A DNA stretch of 64,000 bases from an uncultured Clostridia bacterium (GCA_934633695.1 CAKTYT010000001.1:248001-312000); one strand, 5' to 3'; numbered from the stretch's first letter, positions 40,591-48,964 are shown. Program-made: numbers and translations. The notes: generated by a model from the sequence alone, not told the origin.

Positions 40591-41529
40591 GTGCAACAGA
40601 GTAATGCAAGGAAAGAAAATAATTTCGTAAACCGCAGTCTTCTTGACGCACTACCAATAAGACTGCGAAGCGTACTTGGAAAATATCTCGAGCTGTATTC
40701 AGTCGAGGAAATAAGGTTTAGGGTGAATCGTCATGTCCAAGTTGTTTTTTCGAACGAGGATGTCATCTTGAACCAATATAAATGCTTTTCAATGCAGGAA
40801 GCGGTAGAGATGCTGAGGACACTCTGCGCACAATCCGTCTATGCAAAAGAAACTGAACTTTGTTCTGGCTTTATAACAATTGCAAATGGGGTTCGCGTCG
40901 GCATCAGCGGCCAACCGGTTGTTGAAAATGGAGAAATTGCTCACTTTACGAATGTCGCTGGGTTCAACTTTCGTATTGCGAGAGAAATAGTAGGGTGTTC
41001 AGAAAAAATCATTCCGTTAATTATGTCTGAGACAGGTCCTGTTTCAACTTTAATTGCTGCTCCGCCGGGCGTCGGAAAGACAACTTTGCTTCGCGATATG
41101 GCGAGAAGCCTTTCAGACTCAATGTGCTATGAAAAACACACTAATGTCGTAATTATTGATGAAAGAAACGAGCTGTCCGGCAGCATAAATGGCGTTCCTT
41201 CACTTAACATCGGAGAAAGAACGGATGTTATTACATTGACGCCGAAAAAGATTGCAGTTCCTCTTGCGATAAGGAGCCTGTCGCCGGACGTGATAATCAC
41301 GGACGAATTATCAGGGGATGACGATATCAGCTGCGTTTGCCTTGCCGCACGCTGTGGAGTTTGCATGATTGCGAGTATTCACGAAGACGAAGACTCTATT
41401 AGAAACGGAGGAGGACGGGTTGAAAAACTCATGAAAAGCGGTGGATTCAAAAAGCTGATTTTACTTTCGAGAGACGGTTCAAGGTTGTATGGCAGATCTA
41501 TTTCTTTTGAGGCCGGTATGGAGAGCTAA
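40591..41529 (+). CDS. spoIIIAA: Stage III sporulation protein AA (ATPase)
   Basis: 312 residues. Mother-cell ATPase related to type II/IV secretion ATPases that powers the SpoIIIA-SpoIIQ channel into the forespore. Walker A APPGVGKTTLLRD (about 156), Walker B-like VVIIDERNEL and the IITDELSGDDD segment are visible, with VEEIRFRVNRHVQV at the N-terminus. The GTG at 40591 has AGGAGG 8 bases upstream; the ATG at 40585 is only 2 bases from that site and is less likely. First of eight spoIIIA genes. Confidence 0.96.
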   Translation: MQQSNARKENNFVNRSLLDALPIRLRSVLGKYLELYSVEEIRFRVNRHVQVVFSNEDVILNQYKCFSMQEAVEMLRTLCAQSVYAKETELCSGFITIANGVRVGISGQPVVENGEIAHFTNVAGFNFRIAREIVGCSEKIIPLIMSETGPVSTLIAAPPGVGKTTLLRDMARSLSDSMCYEKHTNVVIIDERNELSGSINGVPSLNIGERTDVITLTPKKIAVPLAIRSLSPDVIITDELSGDDDISCVCLAARCGVCMIASIHEDEDSIRNGGGRVEKLMKSGGFKKLILLSRDGSRLYGRSISFEAGMES

Positions 41530-41535
41530 TTAAGC

Positions 41536-42036
41536 ATGGAATTTCTTTTGGTCATTGTAATTCTCGGTATTTCATTATTTGTTGGGTTATTATTGAGCGA
41601 AAAACAGAAAAGAAAGCTCGATGCACTCAATGGGCTTTGCACAGGAATCAGCGAGTTGAGGCTTCGGCTGAAATTCAATCGCTCTTCTATCTTGGAACTT
41701 ACCGGCGAACTTGCAAAGCGAGATGATGCGGCAGGACAGTTTTGGAAGGAAATGAACGTTAAACTCTCTGCAGGACAATCAGTTGCAGATTCAGCAGCCG
41801 AAAGTGCAGCCGTAACGCTTTTATTTTGCGGAGAAGAGATAGTCGACCTCCTGAGCGATTCATTTGCCTTATTTGGCACAGCTGATGCAGATACCGAACT
41901 TAAGCGGCTCGAACTTGCCGGACTGAAACTCGGAAAAATAACCGAAGCGTTTGCTATTGACTGCCCAAAGCAAATTAAGCTCACGAAGACAATAGCTGCC
42001 CTTGGTGGTGCTGCTTTTGCCTTGATGATACTTTAA
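41536..42036 (+). CDS. spoIIIAB: Stage III sporulation protein AB
   Basis: 166 residues. N-terminal transmembrane helix (FLLVIVILGISLFVGLLL), a helical domain resembling the cytoplasmic domain of type II secretion GspF (LNGLCTGISELRLRLKFNRSSILEL), and a C-terminal hydrophobic segment (TIAALGGAAFALMIL). It is the inner-membrane platform partner of SpoIIIAA. No clear Shine-Dalgarno site; the start lies 6 bp past the spoIIIAA stop, suggesting coupled translation. Confidence 0.92.
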   Translation: MEFLLVIVILGISLFVGLLLSEKQKRKLDALNGLCTGISELRLRLKFNRSSILELTGELAKRDDAAGQFWKEMNVKLSAGQSVADSAAESAAVTLLFCGEEIVDLLSDSFALFGTADADTELKRLELAGLKLGKITEAFAIDCPKQIKLTKTIAALGGAAFALMIL

Positions 42037-42052
42037 ATTCGCAGGAGGAAAA

Positions 42053-42250
42053 ATGGGAATTGACATTGTTTTTAAAATTGCAGGAATAGGAATAATTGTA
42101 GCCATAGCATGCCAACTGCTTAAGCAAACAGGACGCGACGATATTGCAATGCTCACTGCACTTGCCGGACTGATTGTTGTTCTGACAATGGTTATAGGAC
42201 TTATATCGACACTGTTTACAAATCTTCGCAGCGTGTTTAAGCTGTATTGA
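42053..42250 (+). CDS. spoIIIAC: Stage III sporulation protein AC
   Basis: 65 residues, two transmembrane helices joined by the short polar loop LLKQTGRDDIAML, the family pattern. A small membrane subunit of the SpoIIIA complex. AGGAGG ribosome binding site; the stop codon touches the spoIIIAD start region. Confidence 0.95.
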   Translation: MGIDIVFKIAGIGIIVAIACQLLKQTGRDDIAMLTALAGLIVVLTMVIGLISTLFTNLRSVFKLY

Positions 42251-42252
42251 TC

Positions 42253-42648
42253 ATGAATATTTATTCAATATTGGGACTTGCTTTGACAACGGCAATCGCA
42301 TCGGCCTCCGTACGTGAATACAGCAGGCAAGCGGCAAGTCAAATACTCATTGCCGGGGGCTGCATTGTTGCATTGGCAATTGTCGCAGAATTGAGCGGTT
42401 TGATTGATGAAGTCAATGCAATCATAAGAGCAGTCGATATTAACAGCGAAAGTTTTACTGTCATGTTAAAGGCGGTTGGGCTTACTTACCTCATCCAGAT
42501 TGCATCATCAATCTGTAAGGATCTCGAAAGAGACAGCATGGCGGTAAAAATTGAGCTTGCCGGAAAGATTATGCTGCTTTCTCTGTGTATTCCCATAATA
42601 AAAAACATTTTCGAAGAGCTATTCGAAATCATAGGTTACTGCCCATGA
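42253..42648 (+). CDS. spoIIIAD: Stage III sporulation protein AD
   Basis: 131 residues with about four hydrophobic segments, homologous in layout to SpoIIIAC (SREYSRQAASQILIAGG; LKAVGLTYLIQIASSICKDLERDSMAVKIELAGKI is the conserved block). ATG 42253 is used; a TTG at 42247 in the same frame overlaps the spoIIIAC stop and is possible. There is no clear Shine-Dalgarno site, so translation is probably coupled. It overlaps spoIIIAE by 4 bp. Confidence 0.93.
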   Translation: MNIYSILGLALTTAIASASVREYSRQAASQILIAGGCIVALAIVAELSGLIDEVNAIIRAVDINSESFTVMLKAVGLTYLIQIASSICKDLERDSMAVKIELAGKIMLLSLCIPIIKNIFEELFEIIGYCP

Positions 42649-43835
42649 AAAACAGATTATTTCTTATGATAGTCGCAGTGGTACTGTTGGTTTCACTGCC
42701 TGTGCTCTCTGAAGCCGAAAGCAGCGTTCGGGATAGTGAGTCATCTATACCCGATGAGGTGAGAGAGGAAATGGAAAGATTGTCGGATGAGAACGATTTT
42801 TCGGGCTGGCAAGAGTTCTTTGACGACATGACCGCATCGTATGGCATTGGCGGTGAATACGATAGTGTCAAGTCAATGGTAGAAGCCATTGCCTCAGATG
42901 GAGCAGACATCAGTGTTTCATCCGCAGTAGACATTGCTTACGAACTGCTGATTCCCAACCTGTTCTCCACACTCAAGCAGCTTGCAGCAATCCTTGCTCT
43001 GTCGGTAATGGTTGGCCTTTGCTCCGCTATCGTCCCTGATGGTCAGGCAAAAGAGACGCTTGCACTTTTCATGTGCTGTACAGCAGTCCTGACTGTCGTC
43101 GGAACTTTCTCCGATCTTGCAGCAGAAGCGTCAAAATTTATCGAATGGTCGGCCGGCTTCTGTTCTGCGGCAACACCCGTACTCCTTGGTTTGCTGTCTG
43201 CTTTGGGACTGTCCGGAACAGCAAAATTCTTAAGTCCAACGTTGGTTTTTCTTTCAGACGCAATTATCGCTGTGATTCGCAGCGTTATCATGCCGCTGTT
43301 GCTCCTTGCAGGGGTGCTATCAATCCTGAGTGTTATATGCGAAAGAATTAGTTTCGGGAAACTGTTCAAGCAAATACAAAAGAGTATTAAATGGGCTTTG
43401 GGCCTTTTGTCTGTAATTTACATTGCAGTAACAAGTGTAGGCGGTTTATGTGCATCCACAGCGGACAGCATTGGACTTCGCACAGCAAAGTACACGCTTG
43501 ACAAGATTATTCCGGCTGTCGGAGGAATGGTGGCAGGTACAGTTGATTCAGTTCTTGCAGGTGGGTATCTTTTGAAAAACGCAGCGGGAGTAACATCTCT
43601 GATCCTACTCGTGGGCTTAGCCGCAAGGCCGATTCTGAAAATTGCCGGCGGGATTATTGCACTCAGAATAGCCTCAGGCATAAGTGGAATGACGGGAGAT
43701 GATAAAATTCCGAAACTGCTAGAAAATAGTGCCGATTCATTGTCCGGTATTTTCTCTGCCTGTTGTGCGGTGCTCAGCATGGTTTTCATAGCGATCATCG
43801 TTATTATTAACACAGGCAGTGCGATGTTCAGGTAA
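42645..43835 (+). CDS. spoIIIAE: Stage III sporulation protein AE
   Basis: 396 residues: a cleavable signal peptide (MKNRLFLMIVAVVLLVSLP), an acidic extracytoplasmic part (about 25-105), then about seven transmembrane helices with conserved GLCSAIVPDGQAKETLALFMC, STADSIGLRTAKYTLDKIIPAVGGMVAGTVDSVL. A polytopic channel component. The ATG overlaps the spoIIIAD stop (ATGA). An in-frame start 60 bases earlier is inside spoIIIAD and lacks a signal peptide. Confidence 0.95.
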   Translation: MKNRLFLMIVAVVLLVSLPVLSEAESSVRDSESSIPDEVREEMERLSDENDFSGWQEFFDDMTASYGIGGEYDSVKSMVEAIASDGADISVSSAVDIAYELLIPNLFSTLKQLAAILALSVMVGLCSAIVPDGQAKETLALFMCCTAVLTVVGTFSDLAAEASKFIEWSAGFCSAATPVLLGLLSALGLSGTAKFLSPTLVFLSDAIIAVIRSVIMPLLLLAGVLSILSVICERISFGKLFKQIQKSIKWALGLLSVIYIAVTSVGGLCASTADSIGLRTAKYTLDKIIPAVGGMVAGTVDSVLAGGYLLKNAAGVTSLILLVGLAARPILKIAGGIIALRIASGISGMTGDDKIPKLLENSADSLSGIFSACCAVLSMVFIAIIVIINTGSAMFR

Positions 43836-43849
43836 AGGGGGTGTGAAAC

Positions 43850-44032
43850 TTGCTTGAATCTTTTTCAAAAATCGTCGGTACATCAGTTACTGCCGTACTC
43901 ATGGTGCTTCTGCTGCCCGATTGCAGTACGGCAAAGACATCTGAACGTGTAATCCAGCTCATTATCCTATCCAAAGTGCTGAAACTGATAGTTTTTCCGC
44001 TGATTGTAAATATAAGCGGAACGGGGAGGTAA
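43850..44032 (+). CDS. spoIIIAF: Reduced SpoIIIAF: membrane part only
   Basis: 60 residues with two hydrophobic helices (about 10-24 and 34-54), in the exact place of spoIIIAF between AE and AG. The family protein is about 200 residues in B. subtilis: two N-terminal helices and a C-terminal ring-forming domain. Here the frame stops right after the helices, and spoIIIAG begins 4 bp later, so the soluble domain is missing rather than frameshifted. The TTG start has an AAAGGGGG site. The stop TAA is followed by the GGTGA start region of spoIIIAG. Identity rests on position and membrane pattern. Confidence 0.78.
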   Translation: MLESFSKIVGTSVTAVLMVLLLPDCSTAKTSERVIQLIILSKVLKLIVFPLIVNISGTGR

Positions 44033-44036
44033 AAAG

Positions 44037-44615
44037 GTGAAATTTAAGGCAAATCCATTGACTGTTTTGTCTCAAAAAATGGAACAGAACAAGTATATTC
44101 GCTATGCAGTTTACCTCAGTGTCGCGGCATGTGCATTGATAATATTTCTTATCTCAAACAATAAAAGGATTGATGTAAAGCATAACAGCAAAGGGGGAAG
44201 CACGGATGCTGATAACGTAAATTATTCAAAAAAAAATGATTACTTTTCCCACGACGAGATTGAAAGACGCCTCGAAGACCTGCTTTCGAAGATGGAGGGA
44301 GTTGGGAAGGTGAAAGTAATGGTGATGTTCGACGGCAGCAGTGAGCTTGATATAGCTTCAGATGAATCGAGCTCAAAGGGAGATAGTGGCTCTTCATCAA
44401 ACAAGCAAACGGTTATCATTTCAAATAACGATGATGAAGAACCAATCGTGCTCAGGCACCTCATGCCGAAAATACTCGGCGTTCTCGTAATTGCTGAAGG
44501 TGCAGATGATGTCAATGTAAAACTGGATATCATTTCAGCATGCAGTACCGTGCTTGGAATTAAGCAAAGCATTGTTGAAGTTTTCAACATGAACAACAGT
44601 GGAATCAATGAATGA
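44037..44615 (+). CDS. spoIIIAG: Stage III sporulation protein AG
   Basis: 192 residues. One transmembrane helix (about 22-40) and an extracytoplasmic ring-building domain: DEIERRLEDLLSKMEGVGKVKVMVMFD, then a Ser/Asp-rich insertion (about 105-122) and LRHLMPKILGVLVIAEGADDVNVKLDIISACSTVLGI, the conserved block. It forms the large ring in the intermembrane space. GTG start with GGAGG upstream, in the end of spoIIIAF. Confidence 0.95.
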   Translation: MKFKANPLTVLSQKMEQNKYIRYAVYLSVAACALIIFLISNNKRIDVKHNSKGGSTDADNVNYSKKNDYFSHDEIERRLEDLLSKMEGVGKVKVMVMFDGSSELDIASDESSSKGDSGSSSNKQTVIISNNDDEEPIVLRHLMPKILGVLVIAEGADDVNVKLDIISACSTVLGIKQSIVEVFNMNNSGINE

Positions 44616-44630
44616 ATGTGGAGGCATAAT

Positions 44631-45176
44631 ATGAACAAAATAAACTTTAAGCTCACAAAAAAAGGGGCGATAGCACTCGGTGTCCTCGTTGTCCTGCTCG
44701 CGGGTGCAATTTATCTTAACATCATGATTAACAGAGATGCATCAAATCCAACGGATGCATTGGGTGGAAAACATGCTCCCGAAGAGAGCACAGCTCCCGT
44801 TGCAGCAAATGTGTACAGCGAATATTTTGCTGCCTTCAGGAAAGAACGAAACAGCATTCGCGAACAGGAGATAGAGTATCTTAGAGCGATCATTTCTGAA
44901 AAAACCTCAGATTCAGAAACAGTTGACAATGCACAAAAGAGACTTATGGAACTTGTAAGCAATATGGAGCAGGAGTTCGCAATAGAAAGCCTCGTTCGTT
45001 CAAAGGGATTTCTGGATGTCGCAGTGACCTTCCGAAGCGGGAACGTCAGCGTAATAATCGATGGTGAATCATTATCTGACGAAGAAGTTGCGAGAATACA
45101 GGACATAGTCATTAATGAAACCGGCCTTAAGGCTGAAAATATACGGATCTCACTGAATAGCAGCGGAGAGAAGTAA
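44631..45176 (+). CDS. spoIIIAH: Stage III sporulation protein AH
   Basis: 181 residues. N-terminal transmembrane helix (GAIALGVLVVLLAGAIYLNIM), a Ser/Pro/Ala linker, a coiled-coil (AAFRKERNSIREQEIEYLRAI) and the C-terminal ring-building domain (RSKGFLDVAVTFRSGNVSVIIDGESLSDEEVARIQDIV). It binds SpoIIQ of the forespore across the intermembrane space. The ATG at 44631 has GGAGG 6 bases upstream; a frame from 44616 would start inside that site. Last gene of the operon. Confidence 0.95.
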   Translation: MNKINFKLTKKGAIALGVLVVLLAGAIYLNIMINRDASNPTDALGGKHAPEESTAPVAANVYSEYFAAFRKERNSIREQEIEYLRAIISEKTSDSETVDNAQKRLMELVSNMEQEFAIESLVRSKGFLDVAVTFRSGNVSVIIDGESLSDEEVARIQDIVINETGLKAENIRISLNSSGEK

Positions 45177-45187
45177 GTAAACAGCGA

Positions 45188-45222
45188 AGTGCCGTTCAGT
45201 GTGTTTACGAACGGCACTCTTT
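45188..45222 (+). terminator. Terminator of the spoIIIA operon
   Basis: AGTGCCGTTC / GAACGGCACT perfect 10-bp stem, 11-nt loop, short T-run. GTAAAC (45177) can also pair with GTTTAC in the loop (45203). Confidence 0.78.
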
Positions 45223-45278
45223 ATATACAGTTTGTGCAGGACAGAAATATTTTTTGGGGAAAATTCACCCTTTAACTG

Positions 45279-45307
45279 TTTACTTTCGGAGGGAAATTTG
45301 GTATAAT
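45279..45307 (+). promoter_or_regulatory. Sigma-A promoter (extended -10) of the Asp23 gene
   Basis: TTTACT (45279-45284), 17 bp, TATAAT (45302-45307) with an upstream TG, giving TGGTATAAT. Confidence 0.75.
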
Positions 45308-45338
45308 CATGTTGACTAAATGTAAGGAGGCGTTCTCT

Positions 45339-45773
45339 ATGGAAAACGAAAACATGGTCCAAGCGGATGTTGTTGTCAACGACAGCGGTAAAATCACCTT
45401 TGCCCCTGATGTTATTGCAACTATTGCATACCTTGCAGCGAGCGAGGTAGAAGGCGTTACTTGCCTTGGCGGAGGCTTTGCTGACAGTCTTACGGGTATT
45501 CTTAACAAAAAGAACATGACCCGTGGTGTCAGAGTCGAAGTCGGCAATGAGGAAGCCGCTATTGACGTCAGTATCAACGTCAAATACGGCATGAAGATTC
45601 AACCCGTCAGTACAAGCGTCCAGCGTGAAGTCAAGCAGGCGATTGAAACAATGACAGGCCTTCGCGTAGTAGAAGTGAATGTCTACGTTCAGTCGGTTAC
45701 TTTTGATGAACCGGAAAAGCAGGACAAGGCAGCTGACAAGAAGAAAAGCGAACCCGAGCCCAGAGTCAAGTAA
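45339..45773 (+). CDS. Asp23/Gls24 family envelope stress protein (YqhY-like)
   Basis: 144 residues. The Asp23 domain has GKITFAPDVIATIAYLAASEVEGVTCLGGGFADSL, VRVEVGNEEAAIDVSINVKYG and VSTSVQREVKQAIETMTGLRVVEVNVYVQSV; the tail is Lys/Glu/Asp-rich. ATG 45339 has AAGGAGG 11 bases upstream. Family members bind the membrane through AmaP, whose gene follows, and take part in wall or lipid homeostasis. In B. subtilis yqhY lies next to accBC and nusB; here nusB is three genes on and accBC are absent. Confidence 0.93.
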   Translation: MENENMVQADVVVNDSGKITFAPDVIATIAYLAASEVEGVTCLGGGFADSLTGILNKKNMTRGVRVEVGNEEAAIDVSINVKYGMKIQPVSTSVQREVKQAIETMTGLRVVEVNVYVQSVTFDEPEKQDKAADKKKSEPEPRVK

Positions 45774-45783
45774 TCAAACACAT

Positions 45784-45811
45784 TTCCTCGCAGGCAGCTG
45801 TCTGCGGGGAA
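45784..45811 (+). terminator. Possible weak terminator or attenuator after the Asp23 gene
   Basis: TTCCTCGCAG / CTGCGGGGAA stem with an 8-nt loop; the T-run (TTTT) comes 4 bases later, so termination may be partial, giving more Asp23 than AmaP. Confidence 0.5.
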
Positions 45812-45854
45812 TGGATTTTAAGTAAACAGAATTCGTCAAACCAAGGAGTAACTT

Positions 45855-46439
45855 ATGAGTAGAAACAAGAGAACGAGAGTGTGGCTCGGTGTGTTTTCAT
45901 GCCTGTTTGCATTGACAATGCTTTTTGCTGCTGCGACAGCTTTTAGAGTAATTCCCGTAAAATCTTCTGAAGCTTTTTTTGGTTTTCTGACTTCGGGTAA
46001 AGGTTTTCTGAGATTCTTGACCGGATTCGGGTTTGTTCTCGTTGCATGTTTTACCGTGTATGAAACAGTTATTTCCGCAATAGGAGTGCGTGAAAAGAAG
46101 CTTACGATCCCTGTCGAAACGGGTGACGGAAACGGTTCGGTGTCAGTCTCTTCCGAAGCAATAAAGTCAATTGTCAGTAGATGTGTCAATAATTACAGCC
46201 AAATCGCTGCTTGTAATTGCACTGTCAGCTATAATGAAACTGACGGTGCGTGGGTGAAGCTCAATATTAGCGTCACTTGTGATGATAACGTTGCTGTGCT
46301 TTCAAATGCGGTTCGTGCTGAGATCCTTCGTGAAGTTTTAAAGGTTGCAGGTATTACCTTGCAGGGTGTCAGCATTGTTGTTGATGATACGGTGAAAAAT
46401 GGCAAAAAAGCTGCTTCTTCTGAAAGGCGGTTGAATTGA
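45855..46439 (+). CDS. amaP: Alkaline shock response membrane anchor protein AmaP
   Basis: 194 residues. Two transmembrane helices (about 9-30 and 54-74) are followed by an Asp23-like soluble domain (SVSSEAIKSIVSRCVNNYSQIAACNCTVSYNETDGAWVKLNISV). AmaP anchors Asp23 to the membrane in staphylococci; its position just after the Asp23 gene and before DUF2273 is the usual set. Ribosome binding site AAGGAG. The stop overlaps the DUF2273 start by one base. Confidence 0.85.
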   Translation: MSRNKRTRVWLGVFSCLFALTMLFAAATAFRVIPVKSSEAFFGFLTSGKGFLRFLTGFGFVLVACFTVYETVISAIGVREKKLTIPVETGDGNGSVSVSSEAIKSIVSRCVNNYSQIAACNCTVSYNETDGAWVKLNISVTCDDNVAVLSNAVRAEILREVLKVAGITLQGVSIVVDDTVKNGKKAASSERRLN

Positions 46440-46663
46440 TGAGCTTGGATGACATTATCAAGTATATAAGGAAACATTCAAGACAATTTGCATACGGCTT
46501 AGTAGGGCTTGTATGTGCAATACTTATGCTGACGATTGGATTCTTTCCGACACTGCTGATTATTCTGTTTGTTGCAGGCGGGGTGCTGCTTGCTTGGGCG
46601 GTGGACAAGGTTGGCTTTCGCGGCATAATTGAAATAATAAAGCGATTGTTCGGTCGCAAATAA
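46439..46663 (+). CDS. DUF2273 small membrane protein
   Basis: 74 residues, two transmembrane helices (about 18-35 and 38-55) between a basic amphipathic start (IIKYIRKHSRQF) and a basic end (IIKRLFGRK). DUF2273 proteins accompany Asp23/AmaP genes in Firmicutes; role unknown. ATG 46439 overlaps the AmaP stop codon (TGATG), so translation is probably coupled. Confidence 0.85.
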   Translation: MSLDDIIKYIRKHSRQFAYGLVGLVCAILMLTIGFFPTLLIILFVAGGVLLAWAVDKVGFRGIIEIIKRLFGRK

Positions 46664-46677
46664 TTTTTTGAGGAAAT

Positions 46678-47103
46678 ATGAGCAGAAAAACAGCAAGAGA
46701 GGTGGCAATGAAGCTCACCTATGAACACATCTTCGGTTGTGACGACACCTATATCGACGTGTTAGAAAAGTCAGACATTATTGAAGAACCATCGTCGGAA
46801 GACATAAAGTTTGCAACGGGACTTGTTGCAGGTGTTCAAAACAATATCGAAAAAATTGATGAACTTATCTCAAAAGCACTGCGAGGGTGGACAATTTCGC
46901 GTATGCCAAAGGTTGATCTTTCAATTCTTCGCAATGCAGTCTATGAGCTCGTTTTTGATAAGTCAGTCTCAGACGCCATCGTAATCAACGAAGCGGTTGA
47001 ACTTGCACACGTTTTTTGTGATGAAAAATCTCCGAGGTTTATTAACGGCATTCTCGGCAGCATTTCCAGGGGGAAGGCGGAGGAATCCGTCGCAGTTGAA
47101 TGA
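46678..47103 (+). CDS. nusB: Transcription antitermination factor NusB
   Basis: 141 residues, all-helical RNA-binding factor of the rRNA antitermination complex. SRKTAREVAMKLTYEH at the N-terminus, RGWTISRMPKVDLSILRNAVYEL in the middle and FCDEKSPRFINGILGSI near the end are the family blocks. GAGGA ribosome binding site. ATGA overlap with the next gene starts a tightly packed run of genes to dxs. Confidence 0.95.
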   Translation: MSRKTAREVAMKLTYEHIFGCDDTYIDVLEKSDIIEEPSSEDIKFATGLVAGVQNNIEKIDELISKALRGWTISRMPKVDLSILRNAVYELVFDKSVSDAIVINEAVELAHVFCDEKSPRFINGILGSISRGKAEESVAVE

Positions 47104-48071
47104 CTGCGGCAAACAGCATGGATCAGAAAAGTCTGTTTTTAGGCATTGATACAAGCTGCTACACCAGTTCGGCTGCATGTGTCGGTGCTAATAAAATAAC
47201 CAGTGATAAAAGAGTTTTGCTCTGCGTTGAAAAAGGCAACAGAGGCTTGCGGCAGAGTGAAGCTCTCTTTCAGCATGTACGAAACCTTGAGAGCGTGGTT
47301 GCCGATACGTTACAGAGCATTGACAAAAGGTTCATTCGTGCTGTGGGTGTGAGCATATGTCCAAGCGGTAGAGAAAACAGCTATATGCCTGTTTTTCTTG
47401 CGGGGAAAACTGTGGCGAAATCTATTGCAGCTGCACTCGAAGTGCCGGTGTACGAGTTTACGCACCAGCAAGGACATATCCGTGCCGCCCTTTTCGGCAA
47501 TGAAGAACTTATCGGAACGAATTTTTTTTCATTCCATCTAAGCGGAGGAACGAGTGAACTTATACATGTTTCGCCATCGTTTGAGCTTGAAACGATCGGC
47601 GGTTCGTCGGATATAAACGCAGGGCAGCTTGTAGATAGACTTGGCGTAAAGATGGGACTTGCTTTTCCCGCCGGGAAGGGACTTGAAACCCTTGCAGGCT
47701 CCTATGACGGAGATGAGTTTGTAAAGCTCCCTTCAAGTGTCAATGGTCTGCATTGTTCATTTTCGGGGATTGAGACCAAGGCCTCAGCACTTATTGATGC
47801 AGGAATAGATAAGGCTGAGCTTGCGATAGCTATTTATGACTGCTTGGCAAGAACCCTTTCGAAGTTGATTGTCAATGCAGTGTGCAAATACGGAACAAAT
47901 GTCTTTTTATTGGCAGGCGGTGTGGCTTCGAGCGATATGCTGAAAAAGCTTCTGCACCGCAGACTTTTGGGTGAAAAAGTCGATGTGCATTTTGCTGAAC
48001 CAGCATTGTCAAGCGATAACGCTGTTGGAGTTGCGTTGCTTGCTTGTGATGCATACAATTCAGAACGATAA
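47100..48071 (+). CDS. TsaD/Gcp-like paralogue (M22 family)
   Basis: 323 residues of the ASKHA-fold Gcp family. FLGIDTSCYTSSAA at the start, HLSGGTSELIHV, ETIGGSSDINAGQLVDRLGVKMGLAFPAGKGLE and LLAGGVASSDMLKK are TsaD-like. The metal site of TsaD (HxxxH in HHMEGH) appears as HQQGH, keeping the two His. This shorter paralogue is common beside nusB, folD and xseA in Clostridia and is probably not the main tRNA t6A enzyme, which should be encoded elsewhere with tsaB and tsaE. Function not established. A Met at 47118 is another possible start. Confidence 0.8.
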   Translation: MTAANSMDQKSLFLGIDTSCYTSSAACVGANKITSDKRVLLCVEKGNRGLRQSEALFQHVRNLESVVADTLQSIDKRFIRAVGVSICPSGRENSYMPVFLAGKTVAKSIAAALEVPVYEFTHQQGHIRAALFGNEELIGTNFFSFHLSGGTSELIHVSPSFELETIGGSSDINAGQLVDRLGVKMGLAFPAGKGLETLAGSYDGDEFVKLPSSVNGLHCSFSGIETKASALIDAGIDKAELAIAIYDCLARTLSKLIVNAVCKYGTNVFLLAGGVASSDMLKKLLHRRLLGEKVDVHFAEPALSSDNAVGVALLACDAYNSER

Positions 48072-48112
48072 AGAAATTTTAAATTTATTTATGTTTTTTG
48101 TTTGGAGGAAAC

Positions 48113-48964
48113 ATGGGCGTAATAATTGATGGAAAGAAAATTGCGGCTGAATACCGCGAAAACTGCAAAAAGCGTGCAGCTGTACTCATTGAGAGAGGTA
48201 TAACTCCAAAACTCGATGTTATCATTGTAGGCGACGACCCTGCATCGCATCAGTATGTAAACAGCAGGGCAACAGATTGCAGTGCCGTCGGCATGCTCAG
48301 TACCGTTCATTCGCTTCCGGCTGAAACAAAACAGACTGAGCTGGTGAGTCTCATTGAATCACTAAATAACGATGATACGGTACACGGCATTCTTCTACAG
48401 ATGCCGTTGCCAAAACACATGAATTCTGATGAGGTCATTTCTCATATCGCAAAAGAGAAAGATGTTGACGGATTTCATTTGCTCAACGTCGGCTCTCTTG
48501 TCTCCGGGCGATCCTGCTTCGCTCCCTGCACGCCGAGCAGCGTTATGGCACTTATAAAGAGTACCGGAGTGGATATTTCCGGTAAAAATGCTGTTGTTGT
48601 CGGCAGAAGCAATGTTGTCGGTCGACCCGCTGCAATGATGCTTTTGAAAGAAAATGCAACTGTGACAATTTGCCACTCAAGAACGGCTGACCTTGCTGAG
48701 CATACAAAAATGGCCGATATTCTTGTGGCTGCCGTCGGCATTCCACGGCTTATTACCGGAAACATGATAAAACCCGGTGCAATTGTCATTGATGCAGGCA
48801 TCAACAGGGTTGACGGGAAAACGGTTGGTGACGTTGATTTTGAATCTGCGAAGGCAATTGCAGGTTTTATCAGCCCTGTTCCCGGTGGAGTAGGTCCAAT
48901 GACTAGAACAGTTCTTTTGATGAACGTATTGGAGGCTTGTGAAAGGTTGAATGGCAAAAAGTGA
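48113..48964 (+). CDS. folD: Bifunctional methylene-THF dehydrogenase/cyclohydrolase
   Basis: 283 residues. Interconverts methylene-, methenyl- and 10-formyl-tetrahydrofolate with NADP. Conserved YVNSRATDCSAVGM (usually YVxxKxKAC; the catalytic Lys position appears as Arg), LLQMPLPKHM, KDVDGFH, FAPCTPSSVMALIK, VVVGRSNVVGRP and PVPGGVGPMTRTVLLMN. ATG 48113 has TGGAGGA upstream; a frame from 48098 would start within it. Overlaps xseA by 14 bp. Supplies formyl-THF for purines and for Fmt, whose gene is downstream in the window. Confidence 0.96.
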   Translation: MGVIIDGKKIAAEYRENCKKRAAVLIERGITPKLDVIIVGDDPASHQYVNSRATDCSAVGMLSTVHSLPAETKQTELVSLIESLNNDDTVHGILLQMPLPKHMNSDEVISHIAKEKDVDGFHLLNVGSLVSGRSCFAPCTPSSVMALIKSTGVDISGKNAVVVGRSNVVGRPAAMMLLKENATVTICHSRTADLAEHTKMADILVAAVGIPRLITGNMIKPGAIVIDAGINRVDGKTVGDVDFESAKAIAGFISPVPGGVGPMTRTVLLMNVLEACERLNGKK

